Positions 12,701 to 22,620 of a stretch of DNA of 64,000 nucleotides are shown piece after piece. Origin of the DNA: Cunninghamia lanceolata (Eukaryota; Streptophyta; Pinopsida; Cupressales; Cupressaceae); contig BSBN01001687.1 of NCBI GenBank assembly GCA_027924645.1, positions 7,874,001-7,938,000 of the forward strand, written 5' to 3'. The translations under genes were made by a program, and so were the position numbers. How positions within the stretch are numbered: the first letter of the stretch is position 1; every line of letters begins with the position of its first letter. The notes below the pieces were generated by a model. It made no database searches, was not told the origin of the DNA, and was given only the letters and a program-made list of their open reading frames with translations.

Positions 12701-12980
12701 GAATGAATTGATCAAATTGTTTCTTCTAGACACCCCTATACTCTGGTTTAAGCTCAAAAGCATTGTCTATCAGTTGTTTGTGATAGAGATCTCTCAATTT
12801 GAATTCCCCAAATTCCTCAATGGTTGCATGTATGTAAACCCTAATGTCTTCTGTGTGTAAAACTCCGTGAGGAACACTAGAAAATGCTCCTAAGGGATCT
12901 ACCTCTAATGACTTGTATGGATGTTTCTTAAATTCAGGTCGGGGCCTATCTGAGATTTTTACTATATTTGGAGTAGCCAT
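9798..12980 (-). pseudogene. E4 ORF B: 1,060-codon accessory protein, unknown function, four TAG stops
   Basis: Starts at ATG 12980 (MATPNIVKIS) and stays in one frame to 9798. The only interruptions are four TAG codons, near 12727, 12052, 11935 and 10906, each explained by CAG (Gln) to TAG. Residues 1-350 look globular and mostly helical (for example FLWLDRPCKITKEAI and a hydrophobic helix YGTLILCLFFYFMNELPG). Residues about 390-520 form a Lys/Glu/Ser-rich linker with basic clusters (KSSKRSAPP, KKQKKKGSGK). Then a helical domain, a Ser/Thr/Glu-rich stretch and a C-terminal coiled coil (about 800-1060) follow. No pol motif, zinc finger or signal peptide is visible. It occupies the place of the env-like ORF of Sireviruses. 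One hydrophobic segment alone does not make it an envelope protein. Probably translatable until recently. Confidence 0.8.
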
Positions 12981-13634
12981 TTCTTCAACAGATTTGTAGC
13001 AAGATATCGAAAGTGGAAAATACCTTTTGCATCTTCAGTTGCACGGAGTAGCTGGATTGATTTCTATATGTAATGACTTCGGTAGGAGATCTTCGGTGAA
13101 CTTGATGAATTTTGTTGCAGAGCTCCGCTTTTTGCTTCTTCTTGGATGTGGAATGATCAAGTGATTGTTGAGAAATCCCTTATATCATTTCGCAAACCCT
13201 AATATCTGTTTGCAATAAATGCTTCACCTATATTATTCTAGTTTGCCTTGTCCGGATAGCTTGGAGTATCCCGGATCAGTCCTGATCTATGAACATCATG
13301 CAGATCTTTCAATTATGAATAAATCAAGATGACATATTACAAGAACATCCCAAACATTTTGTCCAGTCCGCAGAGTAAAATAATGTACTTCCGGATCTCT
13401 CCGGACCCTTTTGTAGTCCTCTGTCATTCCGGAGCATCTCCCGGAACAGGTCTTTACTTGATCAATCACAACTTCTTTATATCTTCATGCGGACCTCTGA
13501 AATCTTGTCTGGATCATCTCAGGACTGGTATCTTCAAACCCTTTACTCCGCATCTTGTGTCACATCCAGCACCACTTGATTGGCTGGGGGAACAGGTTTT
13601 TCTTTGAGTCTCCCCCTGAGCCAGAGCTCACCTT
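12981..13634 (-). other. E4: spacer between ORF A and ORF B, probable pol deletion scar
   Basis: No coding frame of note. TCCGGA/CCCGGA motifs are dense (13250-13450). In complete copia elements protease, integrase, RT and RNase H would lie between the nucleocapsid and a downstream extra ORF, so this 650-bp stretch is where pol is missing. It can also serve as the leader of ORF B. Confidence 0.6.
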
Positions 13635-14813
13635 TTAATTTCTAGAAGAAATATCAGCACCAGAGTCTGGTGTGGATCCAACCTCTACATTCTCTGAACT
13701 TTTCTTCACCCAAATCTTGTTCATCTGATTCCTAACTTCATCCGCATTCATCTTTTGTTTACCCTTGTCTTGATTCTGATTATACACCGGACCTCTTTTG
13801 TCCTAATTCTTGCTTCTGCAGACTTTAGCATTATGACCGGACCTATTACAGATTTGGCAAATAACATTTCTTTGCATATTTGACTGATAACCTCTTGATC
13901 TGCATTGATTGGCCATATGACCTACTCTATTGCATGTAAAACATCTACCATTGAATGATTTGTTTACTTGCATATTTCTGCATTCATGAGACTTGTGTCC
14001 ATACCTTTTGCAGTTAAAGCACTGTCCGGAGAAGGATGGATTAGTTTGATTCATCCTTTTTCTGCACTGATTAGCTTTGTGACCAAAGTGATTGCAACTG
14101 TGGCAGTATCCATTGAAAGATGGATATCTTTGAGCATTGGGCTGTCTTACCGGAGGTCTTCTAGGCCTATTCCTTGGATTTTCTGATCCAAAATTCTTTT
14201 GACCGGATCCAGAGCTTTCTCCTTTCTCATATCCCAAACCATACTTGTCATCTGTCCTCTTTTGACTACCAAGAAGAACTTCAAGTTGAGCAGAACTTAT
14301 CTTGAATTTCTCTTTATATTCATTTGCTGTTTGAAGGTCTCTTTTGAGAGAGACAATTTGATCCTCAAGTTTTTCTTCATTATCTTTGGCATCTTCAAGA
14401 TCAGATTCAAGATGTCTAATAATTCTGTCCATCTGAAGGCATTCTTCTGATTTCTCCTTAAGAGATTGTCTTAGATTGTCTTCAGTTTTTCTTTTCTCTT
14501 CAATCTCTTGAGTAAACTTTATAGTTCTTGATTCCATTTCATGTCTTAACATAATGGCTTCTTTTGATAACTTTCCACATAACTTGGTTTTCTCAGTCAA
14601 TTCTTCATTTGTATTGCTTTCTTCACTTTGTCTTGCCAATTGTTGGAGCAGCTCCTTTCTCTTTTTCATAGAGAGACTTAATTTGTCCTTTAATTCTCTC
14701 ATGAATTCATTAGCCTGTTTGAGTCTTTCCTTTAATTCATTGACTTCAGAATTTGACTGTTCAAGATCCTCAAGGGCAGTCTTGAGTTGCTCCCTTAAAC
14801 CATATGCATCCAT
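13635..14813 (-). pseudogene. E4 ORF A: coiled-coil nucleocapsid-like protein with four CCHC zinc knuckles
   Basis: From ATG 14813, about 50 bases after the PBS. Residues 1-185 are a long Leu/Lys/Glu coiled coil; a Gly/Arg/Pro-rich stretch follows. Four CCHC knuckles of Cx2Cx4Hx4C form lie at about residues 237-250 (CHSCNHFGHKANQC), 265-278, 291-304 and 319-332. A TAG at 13803 interrupts the frame, and in-frame text (KMNADEVRNQMNKIW) continues to TAA at 13635, so the original protein was about 392 residues. CCHC knuckles in gag bind and package element RNA. The N-terminal capsid domain usual in copia gag is absent. Expected role: RNA binding and self-association for packaging by capsids of a helper element (inference). 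Confidence 0.85.
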
Positions 14814-14863
14814 TTGAACTCCCAGATCTTCCTCAAGCTGTTAGGCTCTATTAGGAGGAACTT

Positions 14864-14876
14864 AGCTCTGATACCA
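14864..14876 (-). promoter_or_regulatory. E4: primer binding site (initiator-Met tRNA)
   Basis: On the minus strand TGGTATCAGAGC lies two bases inside the right LTR, complementary to the 3' end of initiator methionine tRNA, the usual copia primer. It fixes the orientation of E4. Confidence 0.9.
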
Positions 14877-14878
14877 AT

Positions 14879-15970
14879 TGTTGATAACTGAGGGGGGGGG
14901 GGTGAATCAGTTATCCTAATTATTTCTTCTTTTGAACTTTCTTATTAATCAATGCAGCATTGAATCAAACAAACAAACATTACCATGAAATGAAAAACAC
15001 ATGACACAGTATTTTTGACATGGAAACCCTGTTAAGGGAGAAAACCACGGGGTGATTAACCCAAAGATTATTCTCTATTAGAAGAATAAGGAATTACAAA
15101 ATGGCACTTGCCAATTAGGGCTCACTGCCCGAGCACACTGCTCACAAAGAGGCCCACTGCCTACAAGGAGACACACTGTCTACAAAGTGATAAGAATCAC
15201 AGTCTTGAACTGATTGGAAGCATCTACATATGCTGGAGTTCAGTTCCGGTTAGGCTCAGTACACTGATCTGCTGCACTTCATCTTTCCTCTGTTCTTTAT
15301 TCTGCTATCCTTTCACATACCGGATCTTTCTTACTACTTCTGCTCTGTTCTGCACTTATTCGCATATACCTTCACACAATTCCTATCTTCACAACTAAAT
15401 CCATCCTCTATATATATCTGCACAAGTAATTTCATCACCTTTCTAGTCGGCATCCGGAACAGTCTAGTTTCTTACAAACTCTGTTTTGTCGGCTGAATCC
15501 TTGCTCACCAAGCAATGCGGATCAAGCATATAATTGTAGATATCATTAATCATGTCAGCCAAACATGATTCATGCCTTCACAACCTTTACCATCAACAGT
15601 AACACATCCAGAAAATAGTCTGATACTCTGTCAGTCAGTTCTTCCTCTGTTCTCACTGTCTCTCAGGAATCCGGTACTCAACTATTCATATCTTTTTCCT
15701 TGTTCATCACCGGAGGCTAAATCCTTGGAATATACTACTCAAGGTAGTCCTCTTGACTTCGCCAAATCCACACTACACCAAGACACTTCCTCTGAGAGAT
15801 CCGGACCAATCTGTCGGACCTTGCCACATGCTCTGTTCTTGTTCACCGGACCACAACAATCTTCATTCTGACTTCTGGTAGAGACACACCATGACTTGCG
15901 GATATGTGGGATGACTTTTGTTGCCATCAATGACAACAACCATGAATCCATATAGTGTCTCTTGCCAACA
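14879..15970 (-). repeat. E4: 5' LTR
   Basis: 1,092 bp, TG...CA, same length as the 3' LTR. TATA box (minus strand) at 15407-15417. About 18 substitutions separate the two LTRs, most of them transitions; one is a G-run difference at 14892-14903. Confidence 0.95.
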
Positions 15971-15975
15971 GCAAT
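15971..15975. other. E4: target site duplication, right copy (GCAAT)
   Basis: GCAAT directly after the CA end of the E4 5' LTR, matching 8466-8470. Confidence 0.95.
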
Positions 15976-16224
15976 GTTATGACAGTCAATGAGACTGTTG
16001 TCTTGCAGACCCTACACATTGGGTTGGATGAGTCTTGATTGGAGTTAGGCATCATGAGATAGGTGGTTGGAAGTCTATTCCCTTCATGTTATGAACATGC
16101 AAAGTGTTGTAAAATCCCCACCTCATGTGAAGGTTGAGTCCTGTCAAAGGAAAATAGTGAACCTTGTGAGTTGTTGCATGTGGAGTTTGAATCATGCTTT
16201 TGCTATCATAGATGCTCTGCATCA
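15976..16224 (+). repeat. E3: 5' LTR, second part
   Basis: Continues the E3 LTR after the E4 insertion (GTTATGACAGTCAATGAG onward) and matches 19645-19892. It ends near TGCATCA, four bases before the PBS. Confidence 0.85.
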
Positions 16225-16228
16225 TTTG

Positions 16229-16240
16229 TGGTATCAGAGC
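16229..16240 (+). promoter_or_regulatory. E3: primer binding site (initiator-Met tRNA)
   Basis: TGGTATCAGAGC just after the LTR, complementary to initiator methionine tRNA. Confidence 0.9.
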
Positions 16241-16307
16241 CACTAGTATGTCCTTGAGGGAGTAAAGGATCTTGTGAAATAGTAAGAGTTTGTGAGAGTT
16301 TGTGAAG

Positions 16308-18356
16308 ATGCCTCCTAAGAACCAGATGGCAAGAGAGAATTCTGAGTTGAGAGAAGCCTTAGAGGCTAGAGAAAAAGAGTTGAGGGACAGAAGAGAACAG
16401 GATGCTGCAAGGGATAGAGAGTTGAGGCAAGTAAGAAGGGAGAATTCAACAATCTTGGCAAGATTGGAAGCATTGGAGAAGAATCCTAGAAAGGATGAAC
16501 AAGAAGGTTCAGAAGGAGATGAGGATGCTGATGAGAATCCTCCTGAGGATGAGTTAGATGCTGAAGAAAATAAGTTTGTGAGATTGCTAAAGGCAGTCCA
16601 AGGAAGTGGAACAAAGGCAAACATTGAGTTACCTATCTATCAGGGGAAGATGGATAGTGAAGAAGTATTAGGGTGGATAGATGCCCTGGAAAATTTTTTT
16701 GAGTATGAGGAGATGAGTGATGAGAAGAAGATCAAGTTTGCAAAAACAAAACTGAGAGGAACAACACTTACCTGGTGGAGTAGTGTGTAGATAGAAAGAG
16801 TGGCTAGAGGTGCATCAAGAATCACTTCTTGGAGTAGGATGAAGGACATGATGAAAGATCAATTCCTTCCATCTGATTACTCCATTTAGACAAAGAGGAT
16901 GAGGTAGAATCTAAAGCAGAAGGACATGGATGTTATATCCTATATTGAGCAATTTCATAAGCTTAGTATTAGAGGTGGATTGGAAGATGAAGAAGAGAAA
17001 GTGGCAAGATACCTTAATGGGCTTAGGTATAACTTGCAGGATGAGATTGGGTTGGCAGTACCAAAAACACTTGGAGAGTGTTTTCAGTTAGCCATCAGGG
17101 CTGAAGAGAGAGTGAAGAGGAAGCAAGAAAGGCAAGGATGTAGTGGAAGAGGAAATAGAGGTAGGGGCAAACCTACTAATGAAGTTCAGAACAACAATGA
17201 GAAAGGTAAGGAGTTGTCTACAGAATAGAGAGGTGGATATAGAGGTGGAGGAAGATTTGGATCAAGTAGAGGAGTGTTCACAGGTAGATGTTATCACTAC
17301 AATGAGGTGGGACACACATCTTTCAACTTTCCTAAGAAGGATGGTGTTGACAAGACTAAGGATAGAAGAGTTCACTTGGCACGAGAGGAGGAGAAGCCAG
17401 AAGAACTAGAAATGTCGTCAGCGTCTCCAATGATGGTTGGAAAAATACTTATGGTGGAGAAAGGTACAATGTAGCAACCACCATAGGTATCTATTTTTAG
17501 AACTAATTGTTTAAGCCATGGCAAGATATGCAAGTTGATTGTAGATTCAGGTTCTCATGATAATCTAGTTTCTTGGGAAATGGTGCACAAGTTGGAATTG
17601 AAATTTTTTTATCATCCTAGTCCTTACCATGTCACTTGGGTGAGTCAAGAGCAGCAGGTAATGGTTACTAAGAAGGCACATGTTAATTTTACAATTGGTC
17701 CATATTAGGACTATGTTTTGTGTGATGTTATTCCAATGACATGTGGGCATATAATCTTGGGTAGACCATGGTAGTATTTGAGAAGGACAATTCATGATGG
17801 GTATACTAATACCTATGTGGTGCACAAAGATGGTAAGAAGTTCAAACTGATACCTTTACCTTGTGAAGAGAAGAAGGAACATGTCACTATTTGTTTTGGA
17901 GAGAAACTATAGTTGAATGTGCAGGTTAAGGATGATTGCAAGCAGCAGGAACAATTGCAACAGCAGAAGAAGGTGGATGACAATCCTAGAGAACAGCAGG
18001 TTTGGGACTTGAGTTATGTCAAGGTTGGAGAACTTGAGTACCCTATAAAGAGGCAGAAGAAGGAAGACAAACAATAGATAGTCTAGGGAAGAATGAATAA
18101 GAACCTCTAGTTGAGAAGAGCTGAAGCATTGCAGTAGCAAGGTCCTAGACAAGGACACCAAAACAAGTTTTATGGTACTAACACTGTTTACAGGAGCCAT
18201 GCAGGTTGGAGAAGGAGGAAGATCACTCTTGGAGAGTTCATGTTTCCTAGTCAGAGGAACATTCCCAACAAGATGGAAGAATGGTTGGAGCAGGTCCCAC
18301 AACTCTTGGGACAAGAGTTTTCATCATGCCAGGGAGTATGGTGCAGGAGCACCTAG
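16308..18356 (+). pseudogene. E3: gag-protease ORF broken only by TAG codons
   Basis: Starts at ATG 16308 (MPPKNQMAREN) and stays in one frame for about 680 codons with no frameshift. Thirteen in-frame stops occur and all are TAG (for example 16788, 17226, 17472, 17484). In order: an N-terminal charged coiled coil (to about residue 90), a Retrotrans_gag-type capsid domain (IDALENFFEYEEMS, LRGTTLTWW, then ISYIEQFHKLSIRGGL), an Arg/Gly-rich stretch, one damaged zinc knuckle (CYHYNEVGHTSFNF, second Cys is Tyr and last is Phe), then a retropepsin domain with the active site IVDSGS (about 17535) and an ILGRPW strand (about 17755). A Gln/Lys-rich tail follows and ends at 18356. RT, RNase H and integrase are absent, so a helper must have supplied them. 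Confidence 0.88.
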
Positions 18357-18853
18357 ATGTTTAAGTTTTGGTTAATGTTCAAGTTGTCTTGTTTTGTTCA
18401 ATAATGTCTTTGAGACCATCTTAATGTTGTTATGAGGCTTGAAAGCCATGTTGTAATGGACTATGTCCAAATAACTAGTATCTTCTATGTTTATATTATT
18501 AGTCCTGGGTAGGACAGTCTTGTAGTCATAGGTAGTTTGAAATAGTCTTTTATGTAAAGCCTTTGTGAGGCAGTTATAGGTTAGTCATTTAAGTCTTCTT
18601 GTTTGTAGCCTTTTAAGGCATGTCATGGGTTTGATAGTTTGATTAGAACCTTGCCAAAGGTTAATCCAAGTGTTAAAAATCTCTCTAATCCAAAAAATAG
18701 TCGGTGGAGTCCAAGAGAAGACAAGTTTCTAAAAATAGTTTTACAGAACAACAGTTAAAAAGCAAGAAAGAGCTCAATGGTTTTGGGTAGTTTCTTAACC
18801 CCAATCAACTTCATGCTTTGGAGAAGGTTTATTTGAAGCTGGCCAAGCATTAT
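18357..18853 (+). other. E3: 3' untranslated region
   Basis: No coding frame. It holds T-rich text of the type seen in gypsy 3' UTRs and ends at TATTGTAGGGGGAAC, which holds either the polypurine tract or the TG start of the LTR. Confidence 0.6.
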
Positions 18854-19892
18854 TGTAGGGGGAACATTCAATAGATTGGAGAGAAATAACAAAGAAACAC
18901 TATTTTTTCTATTTTTTCTCTGTTTTTCTAATTTTTCTATGCTATTTTCCTACCGTACCCGTGACTGTACGGATTCATCATAGACCATCTACATGTTGGA
19001 TGGAAAGTAGATTGAGTTATATTTGATCTAAGATTGGTTTGAAGTCTTGACAATGATCTAGACAGAAGATATCGGTGGTTTCATAAAAATTGTCTTTTAA
19101 ATTGCTATCTCCTTCACAAATTCGTTGTTTCTTTGAGAAATCCGTACCTGTACGGAATAGCCATAGCCCAAGTTTTTAGTGGAATGCTAGGAGGTTAAAT
19201 TAGCTTTGATTTAAACCTGATTTGGGCTCTTGACAGTACTCTTGGTGTGAGAGAATCACTGTTTTGTGAAAGAGGGTTTGAAAACCTAGTTAGGGCTCCT
19301 TTTTGACAGACCGATGGATTATTCCCCATTCCATTGAATTTTGTCTGCCCTACTCAATGGAATGGGTTGTATGTTAATGAGGGTAATGTCTTGTGAGGAG
19401 TGTGGAGGCAGGAGGATAGTATAGACTAAGTTTGTCAAGTAAATGACTCTGCAAAAATCTTACATTGAAAGATTGAAGGAGGACAGCAGCAACTAGGTAA
19501 GTTTGGTGAGTTTGTTTACTTTGTCAATGAAGACAGTAGGCATGTTAGGCATGAGATAGGTTTGGCATGCTACAATGAAGTTGAGTTGTGTGGTAGAGAT
19601 CATACCAAAGAGGTTTGTGTGACTGCCTTGCCAATGGAGCAATGTTATGACAGTCAATGAGATTGTTGTCCTGCAGACCCTACACATTGAGTTGGATGAG
19701 TCTTGATTAGAGTTAGGCATCATGAGATAGGTGGTTGGAAGTCTATTCCCTTCATGTTATGAACATGCAAAGTGTTGTGAAAGCCCTGCCTCATGTGAAG
19801 GTTGAGTCCTGTCAAAGGAAAATAGTGAACCTTGTGAGTTGTTGCATGTGGAGTTTGAATCATGCTTCTGTTGTCATAGATGCTCTGCTTCA
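18854..19892 (+). repeat. E3: 3' LTR (carries the uninterrupted E4 target site)
   Basis: Direct repeat of the split 5' LTR. It contains GGAGCAATGTTATGACAG intact at about 19636, the pre-insertion state of the E4 target. It ends near CTGCTTCA, where E2 RT sequence resumes on the minus strand. Confidence 0.88.
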
Positions 19893-20690
19893 TCCTCAAA
19901 AGATACTCTGGTTTTAGGTGTCCACTCAATTTTGGCATCTTTCTTGAGCATTGCATTCAATGGTCTAACAATCTCTGCGAAACCAGTTATGAATTTCCTA
20001 ACAAAATTTATCTTACCAAAGTATGATTTCAGCTCTTTTTTGCCTCTAGGAAGCTGTAGTTTCATGATTGAATCCACTCTTGCAAGGTCAATGATGATCC
20101 CATTCTCTGTTATTAAATGACCTAGTAACTTACCTATGGTTACTCCAAATATGTATTTCTTGAGATTTAGGTATATACCATACTGTTCACACTTTTTAAG
20201 CACCTTCCTGAGATCTTCTATGTGATCACCCCTCTATCTGGAGAAAACTGTCAAGTCATCCATGTATATGACTATGCACTTACCAATCAACCCCTTGAAA
20301 GCTATATCCATTGCACATTGAAAGGTGGCTCCAACATTTATTAATCCAAAAGGCATGCACCTATAGGCAAATATACCCCACTTAGTGGTGAACGTGGTTT
20401 TCAATCAATCTATTTTATCTACCATCACCTGGTTATAACCTAAGAAACCATCCAGAAATGACATCATCTGTGCACCGTTTACTATTTGCAAGACCTCATC
20501 TAGTGAAGGTAAAGGATAATTATCCTTTTCAGAAGCTTTATTCACATTTCTGAAGTCTACACATAACCTGATATCGCCATTTTTCTTTCTCATAGGAACC
20601 AAGTTGGCTACCCAAGTGGAGTGTCTCACAGGAAATATGATCCTAGCATTGAGCAATTTCTTTACTTCTTCAAAGATGTTGGGTTCTAAT
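19893..20690 (-). pseudogene. E2: reverse transcriptase
   Basis: Ty3/gypsy RT, from ARIIFPVRHSTWVANLVP (about 20650) to WTPKTRVSFED (19897). RT motifs in order: LCVDFRNVNKASEKDNYPLP, MMSFLDGFLGYNQV with the catalytic Asp, FGLINVGATFQ, and IVIYMDDLTVFS with the YMDD box at about 20260. The connection region GHLITENGI and an NFVRKFI segment follow. Stops interrupt it at about 20405 (TGA) and 20235 (TAG). The frame ends where the E3 LTR starts, so the RNase H that normally follows RT is not visible. RT catalytic residues are intact; the gene is broken only by stops and the E3 insertion. Confidence 0.9.
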
Positions 20691-21085
20691 AAGGCATTAA
20701 CAGGTCTCTATTTTTGTCTAAAAGGCTTGACATCTGGTTTCAATGGTATAGTATAGGTGATGATTGAGGTATCATAAGTCTTCAGCTCATTATAAGTCTA
20801 GGTGATAACATGGACGTAATCCTTAAGTGCTTGGGTTATCCCTGCCATTTCTTCTTCTATACACACTTTACCAATCAGGACATTCCTTTTTTCTTCATTT
20901 TGTCCTATGTTGACTGGTGAATATTATCCTCCATCAGTTTTTGGAAGATCTTTCTATTTCAACATATTATCTAAATCAAATGCTCTTTCTAATTCTATCA
21001 CCCCCTTGGGAATTTTGTTTCCAGGTAGATCCATGATCTCTTCTTCTTCCCAAGTATGATCTTCTACATTTCTTTCATCTATGAT
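20691..21085 (-). other. E2: acidic linker between RNase H and RT
   Basis: Decayed coding sequence, one frame with several stops: an acidic DERNVEDHTWEEEEIMDLPG segment, then text of the type that leads into gypsy RT (IPLKPDVKPFRQK just before RT). It connects the RNase H-like domain and RT in one reading direction, so both belong to one polyprotein. Confidence 0.6.
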
Positions 21086-21580
21086 CTATGCATCAAACAC
21101 ATCTCTGTCTGATATGAAATCCAAAATGTGTTGGTCATCATCAAACACTTGGAGATTGGTGACATTATCTAGTACAGAGGGTACTGAAATTAATTCAACT
21201 GAAAATCTCTTCAAACCAGATATGGATAATAGCTCCAAAGTACTTGCAACTTGAGGTAAAGCATTTGCTCTGTGGTTCTGTTCTCTAGGCACATGGGTGA
21301 TGTTGAATGCATCAAAGTCCTCTATCAAATCTCATACCCTATGTCTGTAATTAGACAACCTTTTATAATTGCAATAGTATATGCCTCTTACTTGTCTTAC
21401 CACCAATTATGAGTCTCCATAGACATGCAGAATCCTTACTTTTTTCTTGAGTGCAAACAATATCCCATGAATTAAAGTTTCATACTCTGTCATATTACTT
21501 GTGCATGGGAATTGTAATCTATATGCTGCTAAGTAGGACTTCCCAATTGGATCAATGAAATCTATTCCTACTCCAACTCC
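21086..21580 (-). pseudogene. E2: archaeal-type RNase H domain located N-terminal to RT
   Basis: Reading minus from about 21570: WILRFDGSKSKQGVGVGI carries the first catalytic Asp, NMTEYETLIHGI the Glu, HVYGDS the second Asp, and REQNHRANAL the final position, where the usual Asp is Asn. Spacing and motifs fit the archaeal-like RNase H that Tat-lineage plant elements carry besides their own RNase H; the role would be to degrade RNA in RNA-DNA hybrids and trim the primers. Stops lie after GDS and before DLIEDF. The unusual point is position: it is encoded upstream of RT, whereas in the Tat elements I know it follows RT and RNase H. Lineage assignment is by motif only. Confidence 0.82.
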
Positions 21581-21696
21581 TTGTTTTGACTTGGATCCAT
21601 CAAACCTTAGGATCCATGGCTTATCTTCAGTTAAAGGTTTGTCAGGACCTTCTCTTTTCCTTTTGGCTCTGGCAGCTGCACCACCTGATATCCGTT

Positions 21697-22620
21697 TCAG
21701 TTTGGTGACTTATTCTTATCTACTTTCACTTTCTCTGACTGATGTAAACCTAATACTTGATTTTCTTCCTTATTATCAGAAAAACAATCCTTTAAATGAA
21801 GTATCATCTGCTTCTTGAACATGTGCAAGCATAACAAGCAAGAAATCTCTAAATGTGGTGCTTCATGTAACCTACACCAACCTTTAATTAGAACATCATG
21901 TGGGGAAGTATGTTGTAACAACATCCTCTAAATTTGTTTTGATAAAAACTCTTCAAATTTGGTCAAATTACTCCCTTTATCCTCATCAGATACTTCATAA
22001 TCTGATTCAATCAAACAATCAGTCCCTGGGGTGATGTTACTTTTATCCTTAGAATTGCTCTCAATATTCATCAGGATCTCCTCTGAATCTTGAATGTAAC
22101 TTTCATATTGATATATGTTTTCTTCTATATCTACAGATGATGAACAAGAATCAGTATCACTATAACTATCTGTATGACTTACCTTAGCTGATGATATTCC
22201 TTTATCACTGCATGCTTGTTCTAGCTCCATCATGTTTAAGTAGGCATCACAAGTTTTTTCATAATGTGCTTCATCATGTAACCTACACCATCCCTCAATC
22301 AAAACATCTTCGTTAGACATATTTAACATTCGACAACATTGCATCTTTTGGGACAAATACAATTCAAAGTTCTTAAAATGATCTATTTCATTATCATCCT
22401 CTAAACTGTGGTCAAACTCTATGATTACTCTATCATCTTGAAGGTTATCCTTATCAACATGAATATCATACATGAGGATCTCCTCTCTCTTGACTGTTTG
22501 GGGTCTGATGGTATAAACTCCAAGTTCAACATCCATATACATGATTTCATTAGTTTTGTTATACTCCATAATCATGTGTTTCATCTAGGGTTCAGCATCT
22601 ATCTGAATCTGGTTTGGAAT
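21697..22620 (-). pseudogene. E2: protease-RNase H linker with two knuckle-like CHHC motifs
   Basis: Open from 22584 to 21928 and again 21924-21697. Highly acidic, with a Ser/Asp-rich run (SYSDTDSCSSSVDIEE). Two related motifs of the form GWCRLHxxxHxxxxC occur (DVLIEGWCRLHDEAHYEKTC at about 22255-22315, and DVLIKGWCRLHEAPHLEISC at about 21840-21900); they look like an internal duplication. A third motif of the same kind (NWCRIHNTNAHTKLDC) is in gag at about 23735-23785. They resemble CCHC knuckles whose second Cys is His. Function unknown; nucleic-acid binding is a guess. Confidence 0.6.

Larger units (their letters stand above)
8471..15970 (-). mobile_element. E4: young non-autonomous Sirevirus-like LTR element (7.5 kb)
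   Basis: Two 1,092-bp LTRs (about 18 differences by eye, roughly 98% identical) in TG...CA form, perfect 5-bp target duplication, an initiator-Met tRNA PBS next to the right LTR and multiple polypurine tracts next to the left LTR; the element therefore reads on the minus strand. The 5.3-kb interior encodes a coiled-coil/zinc-knuckle protein and a 1,060-codon second ORF, but no protease, integrase, RT or RNase H. Sireviruses (copia) are known for repeated polypurine tracts, CG-rich palindromic LTR motifs and an extra ORF beyond gag-pol; all three are seen here, so Sirevirus ancestry is the best reading. The capsid part of gag is also missing. Confidence 0.9.
7689..19892 (+). mobile_element. 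E3: non-autonomous gypsy element with gag-protease only
   Basis: Two direct repeats of about 1.04 kb (7689-8470 joined to 15976-16224, and 18854-19892) flank a 2.6-kb interior that starts with an initiator-Met tRNA PBS and encodes only gag and protease. It lies inside E2 between RT and integrase. The first LTR is interrupted by E4. The two LTRs show scattered substitutions, clearly more diverged than the E4 LTRs, as nesting predicts. No clean target duplication of E3 can be read because the 5' LTR start is disturbed by a local 34-bp duplication (GAGAGAAATAACAAAGAAAC twice, 7668-7725). Confidence 0.8.

Noticed and set aside
16052..16624. Minus-strand ORF of 190 codons over the E3 LTR-gag junction
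   Set aside because: Antisense of the charged gag coiled coil; runs across LTR and PBS, which no real gene would do.
16308..18356. TAG reassigned or suppressed as a sense codon
   Set aside because: Deamination of CAG explains the data more simply, and other elements in the window use TAG, TAA and TGA as terminal stops. Left as an alternative in the finding only.
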